Of a DNA stretch of 64,000 bases, positions 35,840-44,910 are shown piece by piece. Both the position numbers and the translations under genes were made by a program. The stretch's first letter is position 1. Every line of letters begins with the position of its first letter. A model generated the notes under the pieces. The model saw nothing but the letters and a program-made list of their open reading frames with translations, was not told the DNA's origin and did no database searches. The DNA comes from Bacteroidota bacterium (GTDB lineage Bacteria > Bacteroidota > Bacteroidia > AKYH767-A > OLB10), in NCBI GenBank assembly GCA_016714535.1, contig JADKDR010000009.1, forward strand, positions 62,001-126,000, in the 5' to 3' direction.

Positions 35840-36367
35840 ATGCTACGTTTTTATTTTTCTTTTTTATTAATGGCTCTAATTTGTAAGGTAAATGGCCAAA
35901 CTGAAGTTGTTAGCGGTAAGCTTGCAGTTGACTCGTTGTACAATTATTATTATGCAAATTATTATACCCAATCGTTCGGTTTTGAAATAAGCGAAGTGAA
36001 GAATCCTTACTTATACGAAATTGCCGAAGACTGGATAGATGTAAATTACAAGTATGCCGGTGATGATATGAATGGGACAGACTGTTCGCATTTTAGCAGC
36101 AACGTATACAATTACAGTTATGCTAAATCATTGTTTGGCTCATCGGCTGATATTCAAAAGAGTTGCACCTACCGGGTTGAGCGTGAAAATTTGAAGGAAG
36201 GTGATTTGGTTTTTTTTGCAATCAATTCAAAAAACCATATCTCGCATGTGGGTGTGTATCTATGCAATAACAAGTTTGTACATGCAACCACCCAAGCAGG
36301 AGTTATCATCAGTGACCTTAACGAAGAATATTATAACAAGTATTTTACAACGGGGGGCAGGTATTGA
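35840..36367 (+). CDS. Exported NlpC/P60-type cysteine peptidase
   Basis: A 175-residue protein with a signal peptide (residues 1-20) and an NlpC/P60 domain: catalytic Cys82 (GTDCSHFS), His136 (ISHVGVYL) and a third polar residue at His148 (FVHATTQAG). It probably cuts cell-wall peptide bonds in the periplasm. It begins directly after the rlmD stop, so it is co-transcribed with it. The 'G.GVI' end is truncated relative to larger members; no other domain is present. Confidence 0.88.
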   Translation: MLRFYFSFLLMALICKVNGQTEVVSGKLAVDSLYNYYYANYYTQSFGFEISEVKNPYLYEIAEDWIDVNYKYAGDDMNGTDCSHFSSNVYNYSYAKSLFGSSADIQKSCTYRVERENLKEGDLVFFAINSKNHISHVGVYLCNNKFVHATTQAGVIISDLNEEYYNKYFTTGGRY

Positions 36368-36480
36368 AAATAAAAGACAAATTTTCAGAACCAATCGCTT
36401 TTCAAAGCAATTAAACCTTTTCTTTTAAGCTAACCTGAATTGTGCAAGTATTTACTACTTCAAATGAGACTTCGAGCATA

Positions 36481-36750
36481 TTATATTTGCTTTTTTAGTA
36501 ACTGAATTATCTCATCCATTTTGTCAATCATAGTGCGCAGCATTTTGGTTGGTGTGGAATTATTGTTGTGTTGATTGTAAATAAAGTTGTTGCTATTTGC
36601 TTCTTTATGATTATTAAATGTTTGATGGAAAATTGGTTGCACATGAAAGGTAATCAAATCAGCGGGTTTCATTATAAATATTTTGGCTGATTTTTCAATT
36701 TTTTCCTCATCAATTTTGCTATAGCCAGTTTCAAGATTTGAATATTGCAT
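36481..36750 (-). CDS. Remnant of an XRE-family regulator lacking the first HTH helices
   Basis: An 89-residue frame that opens inside a helix-turn-helix domain: 'MQYSNLETGYSKIDEEKIEKSAKIF' matches the recognition helix and following helices of XRE (HTH_3) proteins, and the C-terminus has the Asn-rich linker and coiled-coil end (KMLRTMIDKMDEIIQLLKKQI) of Bacteroidota XRE regulators. The first three helices are absent and no matching coding sequence was found immediately upstream in any frame, so it is a truncated gene or a decayed one. Low certainty that it is expressed. Confidence 0.5.
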   Translation of the reverse strand: MQYSNLETGYSKIDEEKIEKSAKIFIMKPADLITFHVQPIFHQTFNNHKEANSNNFIYNQHNNNSTPTKMLRTMIDKMDEIIQLLKKQI

Positions 36751-36990
36751 TGTAACCCACCGACTAACCCATATTGTGTATATTTTTGATAGTCCGCTTG
36801 TTTAAAGTAAAATGGAGAGAAATAATGCAATCAAAAAAATCTTGTTTGAGCAAAGGTCAAATACAAGTTCATTTTAATGATACACAAGAATATAATTGAA
36901 GATATACCTGTTTTCCAATAATTGATTCATTTACAGACCTCACACCTTGACACTTAAGTGTAAATGTTAATACACTTTTAGCTATTGTAA

Positions 36991-38550
36991 TTATTTTGGT
37001 AAGACAATAAACTTTAAAGATTGCCTCATTGTTCCATCCATACTTAAGCCAACTAGTGTGTACGACCCAGCCGACAAATCGTCCAGATTGACATTAGTTT
37101 GCTCATCAGAAACTTTCATATTTTTTACTTCCGCTCCTGCTAAATTATAGATGGTAACACTTATTGGTTGTGTAAATGACTTAGTCAGTGTTAATCTATC
37201 AATAGCAGGATTTGGATGTATCGAAAGCATGTTTAACGTCATGTCCTCATCAAAACCCAATGGTTGACAATATTCAGTAATAGTGACATTAGGGTTTGAT
37301 ATAGAATATTTTATACTGTCAGTAAAAAACGATTGTTGGCTAAACAGAAATTGTGAGTTGCTAACAATAACTGGCATGGGCGTTTCAATCAAGTCTGCTC
37401 CATAACTTTGACAAGGAAAGTAGCCAGGTATGTTTTTTATTAGTAATGAATAGGTTGTATATGCATTGATCCCAACAACAAATTCAAAACTTGGTGTAGA
37501 AACTATGCTGTTTGTATACCATAATTCTGTATTAAAAACATTGGCCGATATTGGTAAGCCAAGTGCATCGACACTAAAATAAAACCCTCCAAGGCTCGAA
37601 ACATATTGCTGCCAATAGTTTCCGGCACCAATTATATTACCATTTGCATCTTCATTCAAATGGATTGGATAAAAGTTTCTAGGGCCAAAGATGGCAGAAT
37701 CTAAGTCATAGCGATAAGCCCAAATTGGATTTAGGTTTTGATCTAATTTAATCAAACTCATTTCACTTTCAAGGTTATTACCCGCATAGGCAGTTCCACA
37801 AACCATTATGTTTCCATCTGAAAGTAATTTCAAACATGATGCATTCCATAAGTTAGAAAGAGATACATGTTGAACTGCATTTCCTGCATGATCAAAGCGA
37901 GATAAAAGTCCGCCAGTCATTTGGGAGCCAACCAAAATGTCTCCATCAGTTAATTCAATAGCATCATGATATGAGCTACCAAAATTAGCTTGCTTATGCC
38001 ATTGTAATACTCCATTTGGAGATACGCTACATATAAAAGGATCTCCTGTTAGCATATTTTGAGTATAAATTACAACTCCTGTAATTATATAGTTGCCCTG
38101 ACTTGTTTCAAATATTTTACGTGGGTAATACTCTCTTGTATTAACTTGTTCGTAAAATCGATTCGAGAAGATTACGTTTCCAAGCAAATCCATTTTTAGT
38201 ACCATGAGGCCAATATTTGCTCCCGAATTCATTGGTCCTGTATAATAACTTGTTGTAAACACTAAGGAACTGTCTGAGGTATACATGCCCCAAATATTTG
38301 ATCCTGCATAAAATGCACCAGTCAATTTTTTTTCCCAATTGATTGTAAAATTGCTGTCCATCGAAAATATCGTAATCTCAAAAAAAGGACTGTTGCCATA
38401 ACAAACAAATTCGTTGTCATTAATTTTAATCAGACCTTCAACATTGTATCCGGTGCTTGATTTAATTTTTTTAAAGTTTTGCGAGTACGCCTGGTTTGTT
38501 GTAAGCAATCCTAACAGGCTTAGTAGGACTGCTATTAGTTTTTTGTTCAT
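36991..38550 (-). CDS. Secreted propeller-like protein with T9SS sorting domain
   Basis: The start is the ATG at 38550 (MNKKLIAVLLSLLGLL), giving 519 residues; an in-frame ATG 13 codons earlier is less likely. After a signal peptide (QAYSQ) come repeats of the form 'DGNIMVCGTAY...LIKLDQNLNPIW', a pattern of seven or so beta-propeller blades (delta-60-like), then a type A T9SS domain (about residues 440-519: IHPNPAIDRLTL, IYNLAGAEV, SAGSYTLVGLS). It is a cell-surface protein of unknown ligand. It is the only gene in its transcription unit. Confidence 0.87.
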   Translation of the reverse strand: MNKKLIAVLLSLLGLLTTNQAYSQNFKKIKSSTGYNVEGLIKINDNEFVCYGNSPFFEITIFSMDSNFTINWEKKLTGAFYAGSNIWGMYTSDSSLVFTTSYYTGPMNSGANIGLMVLKMDLLGNVIFSNRFYEQVNTREYYPRKIFETSQGNYIITGVVIYTQNMLTGDPFICSVSPNGVLQWHKQANFGSSYHDAIELTDGDILVGSQMTGGLLSRFDHAGNAVQHVSLSNLWNASCLKLLSDGNIMVCGTAYAGNNLESEMSLIKLDQNLNPIWAYRYDLDSAIFGPRNFYPIHLNEDANGNIIGAGNYWQQYVSSLGGFYFSVDALGLPISANVFNTELWYTNSIVSTPSFEFVVGINAYTTYSLLIKNIPGYFPCQSYGADLIETPMPVIVSNSQFLFSQQSFFTDSIKYSISNPNVTITEYCQPLGFDEDMTLNMLSIHPNPAIDRLTLTKSFTQPISVTIYNLAGAEVKNMKVSDEQTNVNLDDLSAGSYTLVGLSMDGTMRQSLKFIVLPK

Positions 38551-38899
38551 AACAGTTGTTTTAGTATGAGCCAAAATTAAAGCATTCATTTTAAAATTTT
38601 GTCACGCCCATGTAAAAAGTTTTCTATGTTTAAAATTGTTTAGACGAATGAATGAATATGCATTCATCGAAAAAATAATCATTATTCTCTTTGTCGAATT
38701 TGTTCAATGAATTATTTGAAAGTTGTTATTAGCTAAGCATATTCTAATGCTAAAAATTACCTGACCTGACGCAACCCACTCGCTGCCCCATTACCTACTA
38801 TCAATAAAATAACTTTAACAACACACTAACGATTAGTTGAGGTTACTTTTTTGCAACGGTGATTATTAAAGACAAAGAACCTTTAAAACTTTAATACGT
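38551..38899. other. Divergent intergenic region of about 350 bp
   Basis: It separates the divergent T9SS protein and DUF4349 genes. An imperfect dyad ATGAAT-ATGC-ATTCAT lies at about 38653-38668. No gene, tRNA or terminator seen; promoters for both directions are presumably here. Confidence 0.4.
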
Positions 38900-39754
38900 A
38901 TGAAATCAAATCGAATGAGCATTGCGCTTTGGCTATGCATGATAAGTTGTGCAACATTATTTGTAACTGGCTGTAGCGAATATTATGATGAGTCGTTACA
39001 AAGCAGTTCCCTTGATAAAAAGGGACTAACAACCAAATCATCAAAAAACTTTGAGTACCTGGAAAAGGAAGCAGACTATAGATTTAAGACAAAAAATTCA
39101 ATTGAAACCAAAAGGTATATAGACAAGGTTACAAACCGATTTGGTGGTGTTATTAAAGCAACTCAAATAAATCCGCAGGAGTTAAATGCAAATACGATAG
39201 AGCTACCCAATGATAGCATCAAAGTTTTCAGAGAAGAAAAACTATATATAAGCCAGTCAATAGCAATACCATCACCTTATTTCGATTCGTTTTTGGATAG
39301 TTTGGTTACGCGTATAACCAGACCCGAATTACTTGAGATACGAACTACCGACAGGAGTTACGAAGTGTTAAAAAACAAACTTTATGCGCAAGCACCTGTG
39401 CTTGCGGGCAAGGATAGTAACCTCATAAAGCAAGAGCGAAAAATTAATGCGTATGAACTTAACAAACTAGTGGAATATTCAACCATCAACATTACCTATT
39501 ACGAAGACTCTCACATACGCACCGAAGTATTGCCCAACATCAGCAAGATGATGAAAGCCGAAACAGCATTTGGAGTAAAAGCTTCTGATGCTTTCTTAAA
39601 AAGTATAGTCGGAGTTGAGCGATTTTTACTTTTCATCATTCGAAACTGGATAGTGCTTTTGGTATTGGGCTCAATAGGATTTGTAATTTATAAAATACGT
39701 AAACGTATTTTTAGCTCAACTGTAAGGACATTGCAATCAACAATAAATCAGTAG
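38900..39754 (+). CDS. DUF4349-like lipoprotein with C-terminal membrane helix
   Basis: A 284-residue protein: lipobox FVTGC with Cys25, a long polar and coiled-coil region (about 50-240, for example 'KSSKNFEYLEKEADYRFKTKN'), a single hydrophobic segment about 249-266 (FIIRNWIVLLVLGSIGFVIYK), and a basic tail. This layout matches DUF4349, a family of periplasmic proteins with a terminal helix anchoring them to the inner membrane; the assignment rests on layout and motifs, so it is moderate. Function unknown. Confidence 0.7.
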   Translation: MKSNRMSIALWLCMISCATLFVTGCSEYYDESLQSSSLDKKGLTTKSSKNFEYLEKEADYRFKTKNSIETKRYIDKVTNRFGGVIKATQINPQELNANTIELPNDSIKVFREEKLYISQSIAIPSPYFDSFLDSLVTRITRPELLEIRTTDRSYEVLKNKLYAQAPVLAGKDSNLIKQERKINAYELNKLVEYSTINITYYEDSHIRTEVLPNISKMMKAETAFGVKASDAFLKSIVGVERFLLFIIRNWIVLLVLGSIGFVIYKIRKRIFSSTVRTLQSTINQ

Positions 39755-39845
39755 CAGTGAAAAGCTAGAATTTTTAAAGTAAACAGGCATTTCATTTCGA
39801 ATTTTGTTTAGTAAAATATACGTTTCATTATAATGGCAGCAAAGC

Positions 39846-39853
39846 TATATTTG
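39846..39853 (+). promoter_or_regulatory. Bacteroidota promoter (TTTC, 19 bp, TATATTTG)
   Basis: TATATTTG fits TAnnTTTG, and a TTTC at 39823-39826 lies 19 bp before it, close to the TTTG -33 element. The HerA-like gene begins 18 bp downstream. This is the best full promoter match in the window. Confidence 0.65.
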
Positions 39854-39871
39854 CACAAATATTAAATCGAA

Positions 39872-41428
39872 ATGGCTGATAAGGAAAAGTTTATTGAAGC
39901 AATAAATGCGGGCTACACACATAAAGGTGATAGTATAATTTTGGGTGCGGGAATTTTGGATGGTGCGCCAGTTGAAGGGTTGCAAATTAAGGCCCCGCTA
40001 AAAATGATGAACCGACATGGGCTTATTGCTGGTGCTACCGGCACTGGCAAAACCAAGACCATGCAAGGAATAGCTGAATCCCTTTCTGCTAAAGGTATAC
40101 CTTGCTTGCTTATGGATGTGAAGGGTGACTTAAGTGGACTTGCACAAGAAGGTGCAATTAATACTAAGATAGAAGAACGCAGCAAGTCGATTGGAATTAA
40201 GTGGAAGCAACATGCATTTCCTGTCGAAATTTATAGTATAAGCAATGATGCGGGAGTGCGCATGCGCGCTACGGTTAGTGAATTTGGTCCCGTATTGTTT
40301 TCAAAAATATTGGATCTTAATGATACGCAAGCAGGGGTTGTTTCTTTAGTTTTTAAATATTCTGACGATAAGCAAATGCCATTGCTCGACCTCAAAGACT
40401 TTAAGAAAGTTTTGCAATTTTTAACCAATGAGGCCAAGGCAGAAATAAAGGGAGACTATGGTGCTATTTCTACCGCCTCGGCATCTACCATTTTACGAAA
40501 AATAATTGAAGTAGAACAGCAAGGTGCCGAACAGTTCTTTGGAGAACGTTCGTTTGAAGTTGAAGATTTGATCAGGATAGACAACCAAGGCTATGGTTAT
40601 CTTTCGATAGTCAGGCTTACTGATATGCAAAGCAAACCTAAATTGTTTTCAACTTTTATGTTGAGTCTGATGGCAGAAATATATGCCACCTTTCCAGAAA
40701 TAGGAGATGCTGATGCACCCAAGCTTTGTGTATTTATTGATGAGGCTCATCTTATATTTGATACAGCAAGTAAAGCCCTGCTCGATCAATTGGAAACTAT
40801 GATTAAACTTATACGTAGTAAAGGTGTAGGTATTTACTTTGTAACCCAACTACCTACCGATATACCTGCAGCAATATTAAGTCAGCTTGGTATGAAAGTA
40901 CAACATGCACTACGCGCTTTTACAGCCAACGATCGCAAGGCTATTAAGCTTACCGCTGATAATTATCCTCTTACTGAGTACTATAATACTGAAGAACTGC
41001 TTACATCACTTGGAACAGGCGAAGCACTTATAACAGTACTTAATGAAAAAGGCAATCCAACACCATTGGCGCACACCCTTTTATGCCCTCCGCGGTCGCG
41101 CATGGATATACTCACACCCGAAGAATTGAATACATTGGTAAGCAAATCGAATGTTGTAAAAAAATACAATGAAGTAATAGATAGCAAAAGTGCGCACGAA
41201 ATTCTAACCGATAAGCTTGCTGCTCACATCGAAGAAACTGCAGAGGAAGATTCAGCAAAAGAGCAAAAAAAGGAAAATGACGAACCTGGTATGATTGAAA
41301 AAGCTGTTACCTCAAGCGCGGGTAAACAAGTTATGCGAACTGCTGCCAGCATTATCACTCGCAGTTTGCTTGGTGCTATTGGTATAAAAAGTACAACACG
41401 CAGAAAGAAAAAATCGGGTTGGTTTTAG
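39872..41428 (+). CDS. HerA-like DUF853 family ATPase
   Basis: A 518-residue P-loop ATPase with the features of the HerA/DUF853 family: Walker A GATGTGKT at 54-61, Walker B 'CVFIDEAHLIFD' with Asp290-Glu291, a sensor 'GIYFVTQLPTDIPAAILSQLG', and the Arg finger-containing 'AFTANDRKAIKLTA'. Related proteins translocate DNA or act in DNA-end processing; bacterial DUF853 members are solitary and their role is unproven. No nuclease partner (NurA-like) is adjacent, so a defence pair cannot be claimed. The tail is Lys/Arg-rich. Confidence 0.85.
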   Translation: MADKEKFIEAINAGYTHKGDSIILGAGILDGAPVEGLQIKAPLKMMNRHGLIAGATGTGKTKTMQGIAESLSAKGIPCLLMDVKGDLSGLAQEGAINTKIEERSKSIGIKWKQHAFPVEIYSISNDAGVRMRATVSEFGPVLFSKILDLNDTQAGVVSLVFKYSDDKQMPLLDLKDFKKVLQFLTNEAKAEIKGDYGAISTASASTILRKIIEVEQQGAEQFFGERSFEVEDLIRIDNQGYGYLSIVRLTDMQSKPKLFSTFMLSLMAEIYATFPEIGDADAPKLCVFIDEAHLIFDTASKALLDQLETMIKLIRSKGVGIYFVTQLPTDIPAAILSQLGMKVQHALRAFTANDRKAIKLTADNYPLTEYYNTEELLTSLGTGEALITVLNEKGNPTPLAHTLLCPPRSRMDILTPEELNTLVSKSNVVKKYNEVIDSKSAHEILTDKLAAHIEETAEEDSAKEQKKENDEPGMIEKAVTSSAGKQVMRTAASIITRSLLGAIGIKSTTRRKKKSGWF

Positions 41429-41434
41429 AACTTT

Positions 41435-42568
41435 TTATTTCTTAACAATTAGCGAAGCAAGTTTAAATGTAAGGTCGTAAAAAAGAATTTTTGGATTGGC
41501 GTTGCGTTCTATTTGATTATAGGCACTTGTTAGTTCCTTAGTAAAACCTTCAATATTGTTTTGAGTAATGTATGGCGCAAAAACACTGAAGTTTTTAAAT
41601 ACTTCATCATTGAATCGCTGTAAATTCTTTGCTCCGTGATTAAATATAAGACACTCCCTTACTGTTTCGATACTGAATATCAGAAACTGCTTAATACCTT
41701 CTCTTTTTAGTTCGGCTAACTCATTGGTCATATCCACTAGTTCTTTTGCCTTTTTTAATGGGCGCAAACAAACGCGCATCCACTCCAGAAATTTTTCTTC
41801 GTGCGGAAAATCAAACTCCTCATTTTGCAATGCCTGTCCAATGGCAGATATATTACTGTCGCATAATCGTATAATGCGATTAGCTTCTACTGCAGAAATA
41901 TTTTTTTTCGATAACATCCATTGTTTTAGCATATCATCATCTGGTTTGGGAATATAAACCAATTGGGTACGGCTAATAATTGTAGGCAACAATTTTTCTG
42001 TATTTTCAGCAATTAATATAAACAAGGTATTGTCAGGAGGTTCTTCCAATACTTTCAATAATTTATTACTGGTTATAACGCTCATTTTTTCAGCCATCCA
42101 GATAATGCATACTTTTAGTTTAGCTTCAAACGATTTGTAACTCAGGTTTCGGATAATGGTAGTAGCTTCTTCTTCTTTTATGGATAGTTGCCTGTTCTCT
42201 ACATCTATCTGATCAAGCCAATCATTTATAGTAAAATAGGGATTTGCCAAAAAGCATTTTCGCCAGGTTTCAATAAAATTTATACTAGCGGCATCTTTTA
42301 TTTTCTCTGTATTCGCAACTGGAAAGATAAAATGCAAATCGGGGTGTGAAAGCTTTTCATATTTGATACATGAGGAACAAGTACCGCAACTATCGCTAAC
42401 TATTGGCGAAAGGCAATTAATAAACTGTGCGTAAGCTAATGCCATAGCAAGCGCACCAGTTCCAGGAAAAGCATGGAACAACTGTGCATGGCTTATTCTA
42501 CCAGTTGTCGCGCTGTTTATTAAATGTTCTTTGGTGTGGAGGTTTGCAAGTATTTGTGAAAATTTCAT
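41435..42568 (-). CDS. holB: DNA polymerase III delta-prime subunit
   Basis: HolB is part of the clamp loader. The 377-residue product has a degenerate P-loop, FPGTGALAMA at 34-43, that lacks the Lys needed to bind ATP, as expected of delta-prime; a Zn-binding cluster Cys52, Cys61, Cys64 and Cys67 (CGTCSSC); and the sensor 1 block 'NKLLKVLEEPPDNTLFILIAE' with the 'ISRTQLVYIP' that follows. It sits between the HerA-like gene and rpsA, which is transcribed in the same direction from upstream, ending 103 bp before holB. Confidence 0.9.
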   Translation of the reverse strand: MKFSQILANLHTKEHLINSATTGRISHAQLFHAFPGTGALAMALAYAQFINCLSPIVSDSCGTCSSCIKYEKLSHPDLHFIFPVANTEKIKDAASINFIETWRKCFLANPYFTINDWLDQIDVENRQLSIKEEEATTIIRNLSYKSFEAKLKVCIIWMAEKMSVITSNKLLKVLEEPPDNTLFILIAENTEKLLPTIISRTQLVYIPKPDDDMLKQWMLSKKNISAVEANRIIRLCDSNISAIGQALQNEEFDFPHEEKFLEWMRVCLRPLKKAKELVDMTNELAELKREGIKQFLIFSIETVRECLIFNHGAKNLQRFNDEVFKNFSVFAPYITQNNIEGFTKELTSAYNQIERNANPKILFYDLTFKLASLIVKK

Positions 42569-42609
42569 GCTGCAAGTTTAATTATTCATTGGCTTTAATA
42601 CATCGTTGT

Positions 42610-42643
42610 AAAAAAAGAAAAGCGCCTTCGGTTAAAAAGGCGC
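42610..42643 (-). terminator. Terminator of rpsA
   Basis: On the minus strand GCGCCTT and AAGGCGC form a 7-bp stem with an eight-base loop, followed by TTTTCTTTTTTT. It lies 28 bp after the rpsA stop and before holB, so holB must have its own promoter or depend on read-through. Confidence 0.8.
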
Positions 42644-42670
42644 CTTTATTTAAGTAATTAACCAATTTGC

Positions 42671-44572
42671 TTATTGCTCGGTGGTTTCATCATCTTTTTT
42701 ATCAGCCAATGCTGCTAATTTTTCCTTAGCACGCTCAAGCTCTCCCGCTTCTAAATTCGATTTCAAGTTGGCCAACTGATCAAGGTCACCAAATGTGGTT
42801 TTCTCTACTGCTTCCTTTACTTTCTTTACGCTCTTTGCTTCTTGCTCGGCTTGTTTGTCTGCTTCGGTTTTTTCCGCTGATCTGGCTGCATCATTTGCTG
42901 CTTCTACCGTGGCCTTATGCGAAACCACAATCTTGCGGTTTTCTTTGCTAAACTCTATAATCTTAAAGGGTAACTTCTCTTCCGTCTTAGCAATTACGTT
43001 TCCTTCTTTGAACAAATGCTTATATGGTACAAAAGCCTCTACTCCGTAAGTCATGATAACCGAAGCTCCCTTATCCGTAATTTTACCTACAGTTCCTTCA
43101 TGTATGCTGCCTACAGCAAATACAGTTTCATAAGTTTCCCAAGGATTTTCTTCTATTTGCTTATGGCCAAGACTTAATCTGCGGTTTTCAGTATCTACTT
43201 CCAATACCAATACTTCAATCTCATCCCCTACCTTAGTAAATTCGCTAGGATGCTTGATTTTCTTGCTCCATGATAAATCACTGATATGGATTAAGCCATC
43301 AACACCTTCTTCTAGTTCAGCAAATACACCGAAGTTTGTAAAGTTGCGTACCTTAGCACTATGCTTGCTTCCTACCGGATATTTGCGGGTAATTTCGCCC
43401 CAAGGATCAGGTGTTAATTGCTTCAAGCCTAACGACATTTTACGCTCTGCACGTTCTAATGAAAGAATAACGGCCTCCACTTCATCTCCCACTTTCATAA
43501 ATTCTTGTGGCGAGCGCAGGTGTTGGCTCCAGCTCATTTCACTAACGTGTATCAATCCTTCTACGCCCGGCATAATTTCGATAAATGCTCCATAATCTGC
43601 CAATACAACCACTTTACCTTTAATTTTATCTCCAACCTTAATGCCTTCATCTAACGCATCCCATGGTTGTGGTGTAAGTTGCTTTAATCCCAAAGCAATG
43701 CGCTTTTTCTCCTGATCGAAATCAAGAATTACCACATTAATTTTATCTTCTATCTTAAGTACCTCATCCGGATGATTAATACGTCCCCAAGAAATATCGG
43801 TAATATGTAATAAGCCATCAACTCCGCCAAGATCCATAAATACCCCATAAGATGTAATGTTCTTAACTACTCCTTCAACTACCTGGCCTTTTTCAAGTCT
43901 GCTCATAATTTCAAGCTTCTGATTTTCCATTTCTTGCTCAATCAGAACCTTATGTGATACAACCACATTTTTGAATTCGTTGTTAATCTTAACAACCTTA
44001 AATTCCATATGCTTGTCTACAAACTGATCGTAATCGCGAATAGGCTTAACATCAATTTGTGAGCCCGGTAAAAATGCTTCGATGCCAAATACATCTACAA
44101 TCAATCCACCTTTTGTGCGGCATTTTACATAGCCTTGGATTATTTCGTCTGTATTTAGAGCTTGGTTTACACGTTCCCAACTCTTAAGAGCGCGTGCCTT
44201 TTTATGCGATAATACAAGCTGCCCGCTTTTGTCTTCTTGCGATTCGATATAGACTTCAACAGTAGAGCCCAATTTGATTTCAGGCATATACTTAAACTCT
44301 CCAATCGGAATTAAGCCATCGCTTTTGAATCCAACATTTATGATTACGTCACGATCGGTTTTACCAATAATGGAACCGCTTACTATTTCGTGCTCAGTAA
44401 ATGCGCTAAGGGTTTTGTCATACATGGCAAGCAAATAATCTTGCTCTTCTTTGCGGTATCCTTGCTGTTTTTTGCCTGTTGACGACCAATCGATACCATC
44501 ATCGGTCGCTACGTTAGCAGTTGGGTTTGACTTTACAACCTCTTCGGTTGTGTTAATTGTTTCTTCTGACAT
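42671..44572 (-). CDS. rpsA: Ribosomal protein S1
   Basis: A 633-residue protein with six S1/OB repeats separated by linkers of the form 'LGLKQLTPQPWD', 'LGLKQLTPDPWG' and 'LGHKQIEENPWE'. The first two repeats form the ribosome-binding part; repeats 3-6 bind mRNA and share patterns such as 'GVFMDLGGVDGLLHITDISWG'. S1 recruits mRNA to the 30S subunit and is essential; in Bacteroidota it helps compensate for weak Shine-Dalgarno use. The acidic, Lys/Glu-rich C-terminal tail is typical of this phylum. It has a likely promoter and a leader hairpin upstream. Confidence 0.97.
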   Translation of the reverse strand: MSEETINTTEEVVKSNPTANVATDDGIDWSSTGKKQQGYRKEEQDYLLAMYDKTLSAFTEHEIVSGSIIGKTDRDVIINVGFKSDGLIPIGEFKYMPEIKLGSTVEVYIESQEDKSGQLVLSHKKARALKSWERVNQALNTDEIIQGYVKCRTKGGLIVDVFGIEAFLPGSQIDVKPIRDYDQFVDKHMEFKVVKINNEFKNVVVSHKVLIEQEMENQKLEIMSRLEKGQVVEGVVKNITSYGVFMDLGGVDGLLHITDISWGRINHPDEVLKIEDKINVVILDFDQEKKRIALGLKQLTPQPWDALDEGIKVGDKIKGKVVVLADYGAFIEIMPGVEGLIHVSEMSWSQHLRSPQEFMKVGDEVEAVILSLERAERKMSLGLKQLTPDPWGEITRKYPVGSKHSAKVRNFTNFGVFAELEEGVDGLIHISDLSWSKKIKHPSEFTKVGDEIEVLVLEVDTENRRLSLGHKQIEENPWETYETVFAVGSIHEGTVGKITDKGASVIMTYGVEAFVPYKHLFKEGNVIAKTEEKLPFKIIEFSKENRKIVVSHKATVEAANDAARSAEKTEADKQAEQEAKSVKKVKEAVEKTTFGDLDQLANLKSNLEAGELERAKEKLAALADKKDDETTEQ

Positions 44573-44606
44573 TTCAGATTTTTAAAAAATTATTAATTAA
44601 TTACGA

Positions 44607-44625
44607 TTTGCAGACTTTCTGCAAA
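44607..44625 (-). promoter_or_regulatory. Hairpin in the rpsA 5' leader
   Basis: TTTGCAG (44607-44613) and CTGCAAA (44619-44625) pair over 7 bp with a five-base loop. It lies between the likely rpsA promoter (44634-44641) and the start codon (44572), so it would form in the 5' untranslated mRNA. Because S1 controls its own translation in E. coli, this is a candidate autoregulatory site. The same arms recur at 54636-54651. Confidence 0.55.
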
Positions 44626-44633
44626 AAGGAGTG

Positions 44634-44641
44634 CAAAAGTA
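44634..44641 (-). promoter_or_regulatory. Bacteroidota -7 promoter element for rpsA
   Basis: On the minus strand it reads TACTTTTG (TAnnTTTG). A TTGG lies 22 bp further upstream (44664-44667), near the -33 position. It is 62 bp from the start codon, which leaves room for the leader hairpin. Confidence 0.6.
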
Positions 44642-44910
44642 AGGAATATTATACTTGGTTTTACCAATATTTTAGGTTTTTTTTACCTGTATTCGCCAGT
44701 TACATTTAACTGATAATAGGGTTATATGATTTTCGGTGCAATCGCCTTCAGCTATACTAGACAATGAACAGGTCGGCTCTGAATCTATTAACTACTGATG
44801 CTGCCGGATTTTAAATTGCAAATTGCCTGTTGAAAAACTCTGTCAGCTACTTCCTCATTTTAACATTCTTTTCCCCATCATTACATCCTTTAATAATCCA
44901 ATGTAAGTTT

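Noticed and set aside
39872..41428. HerA-like ATPase as part of a phage-defence island
   Set aside because: The neighbours are a DUF4349 lipoprotein and holB, and no nuclease, reverse transcriptase, methylase or abortive-infection gene is adjacent.
44830..44910. TTG start for the transketolase subunit, adding 27 residues
   Set aside because: The extra residues look random and the ATG at 44911 begins exactly at the conserved family start.
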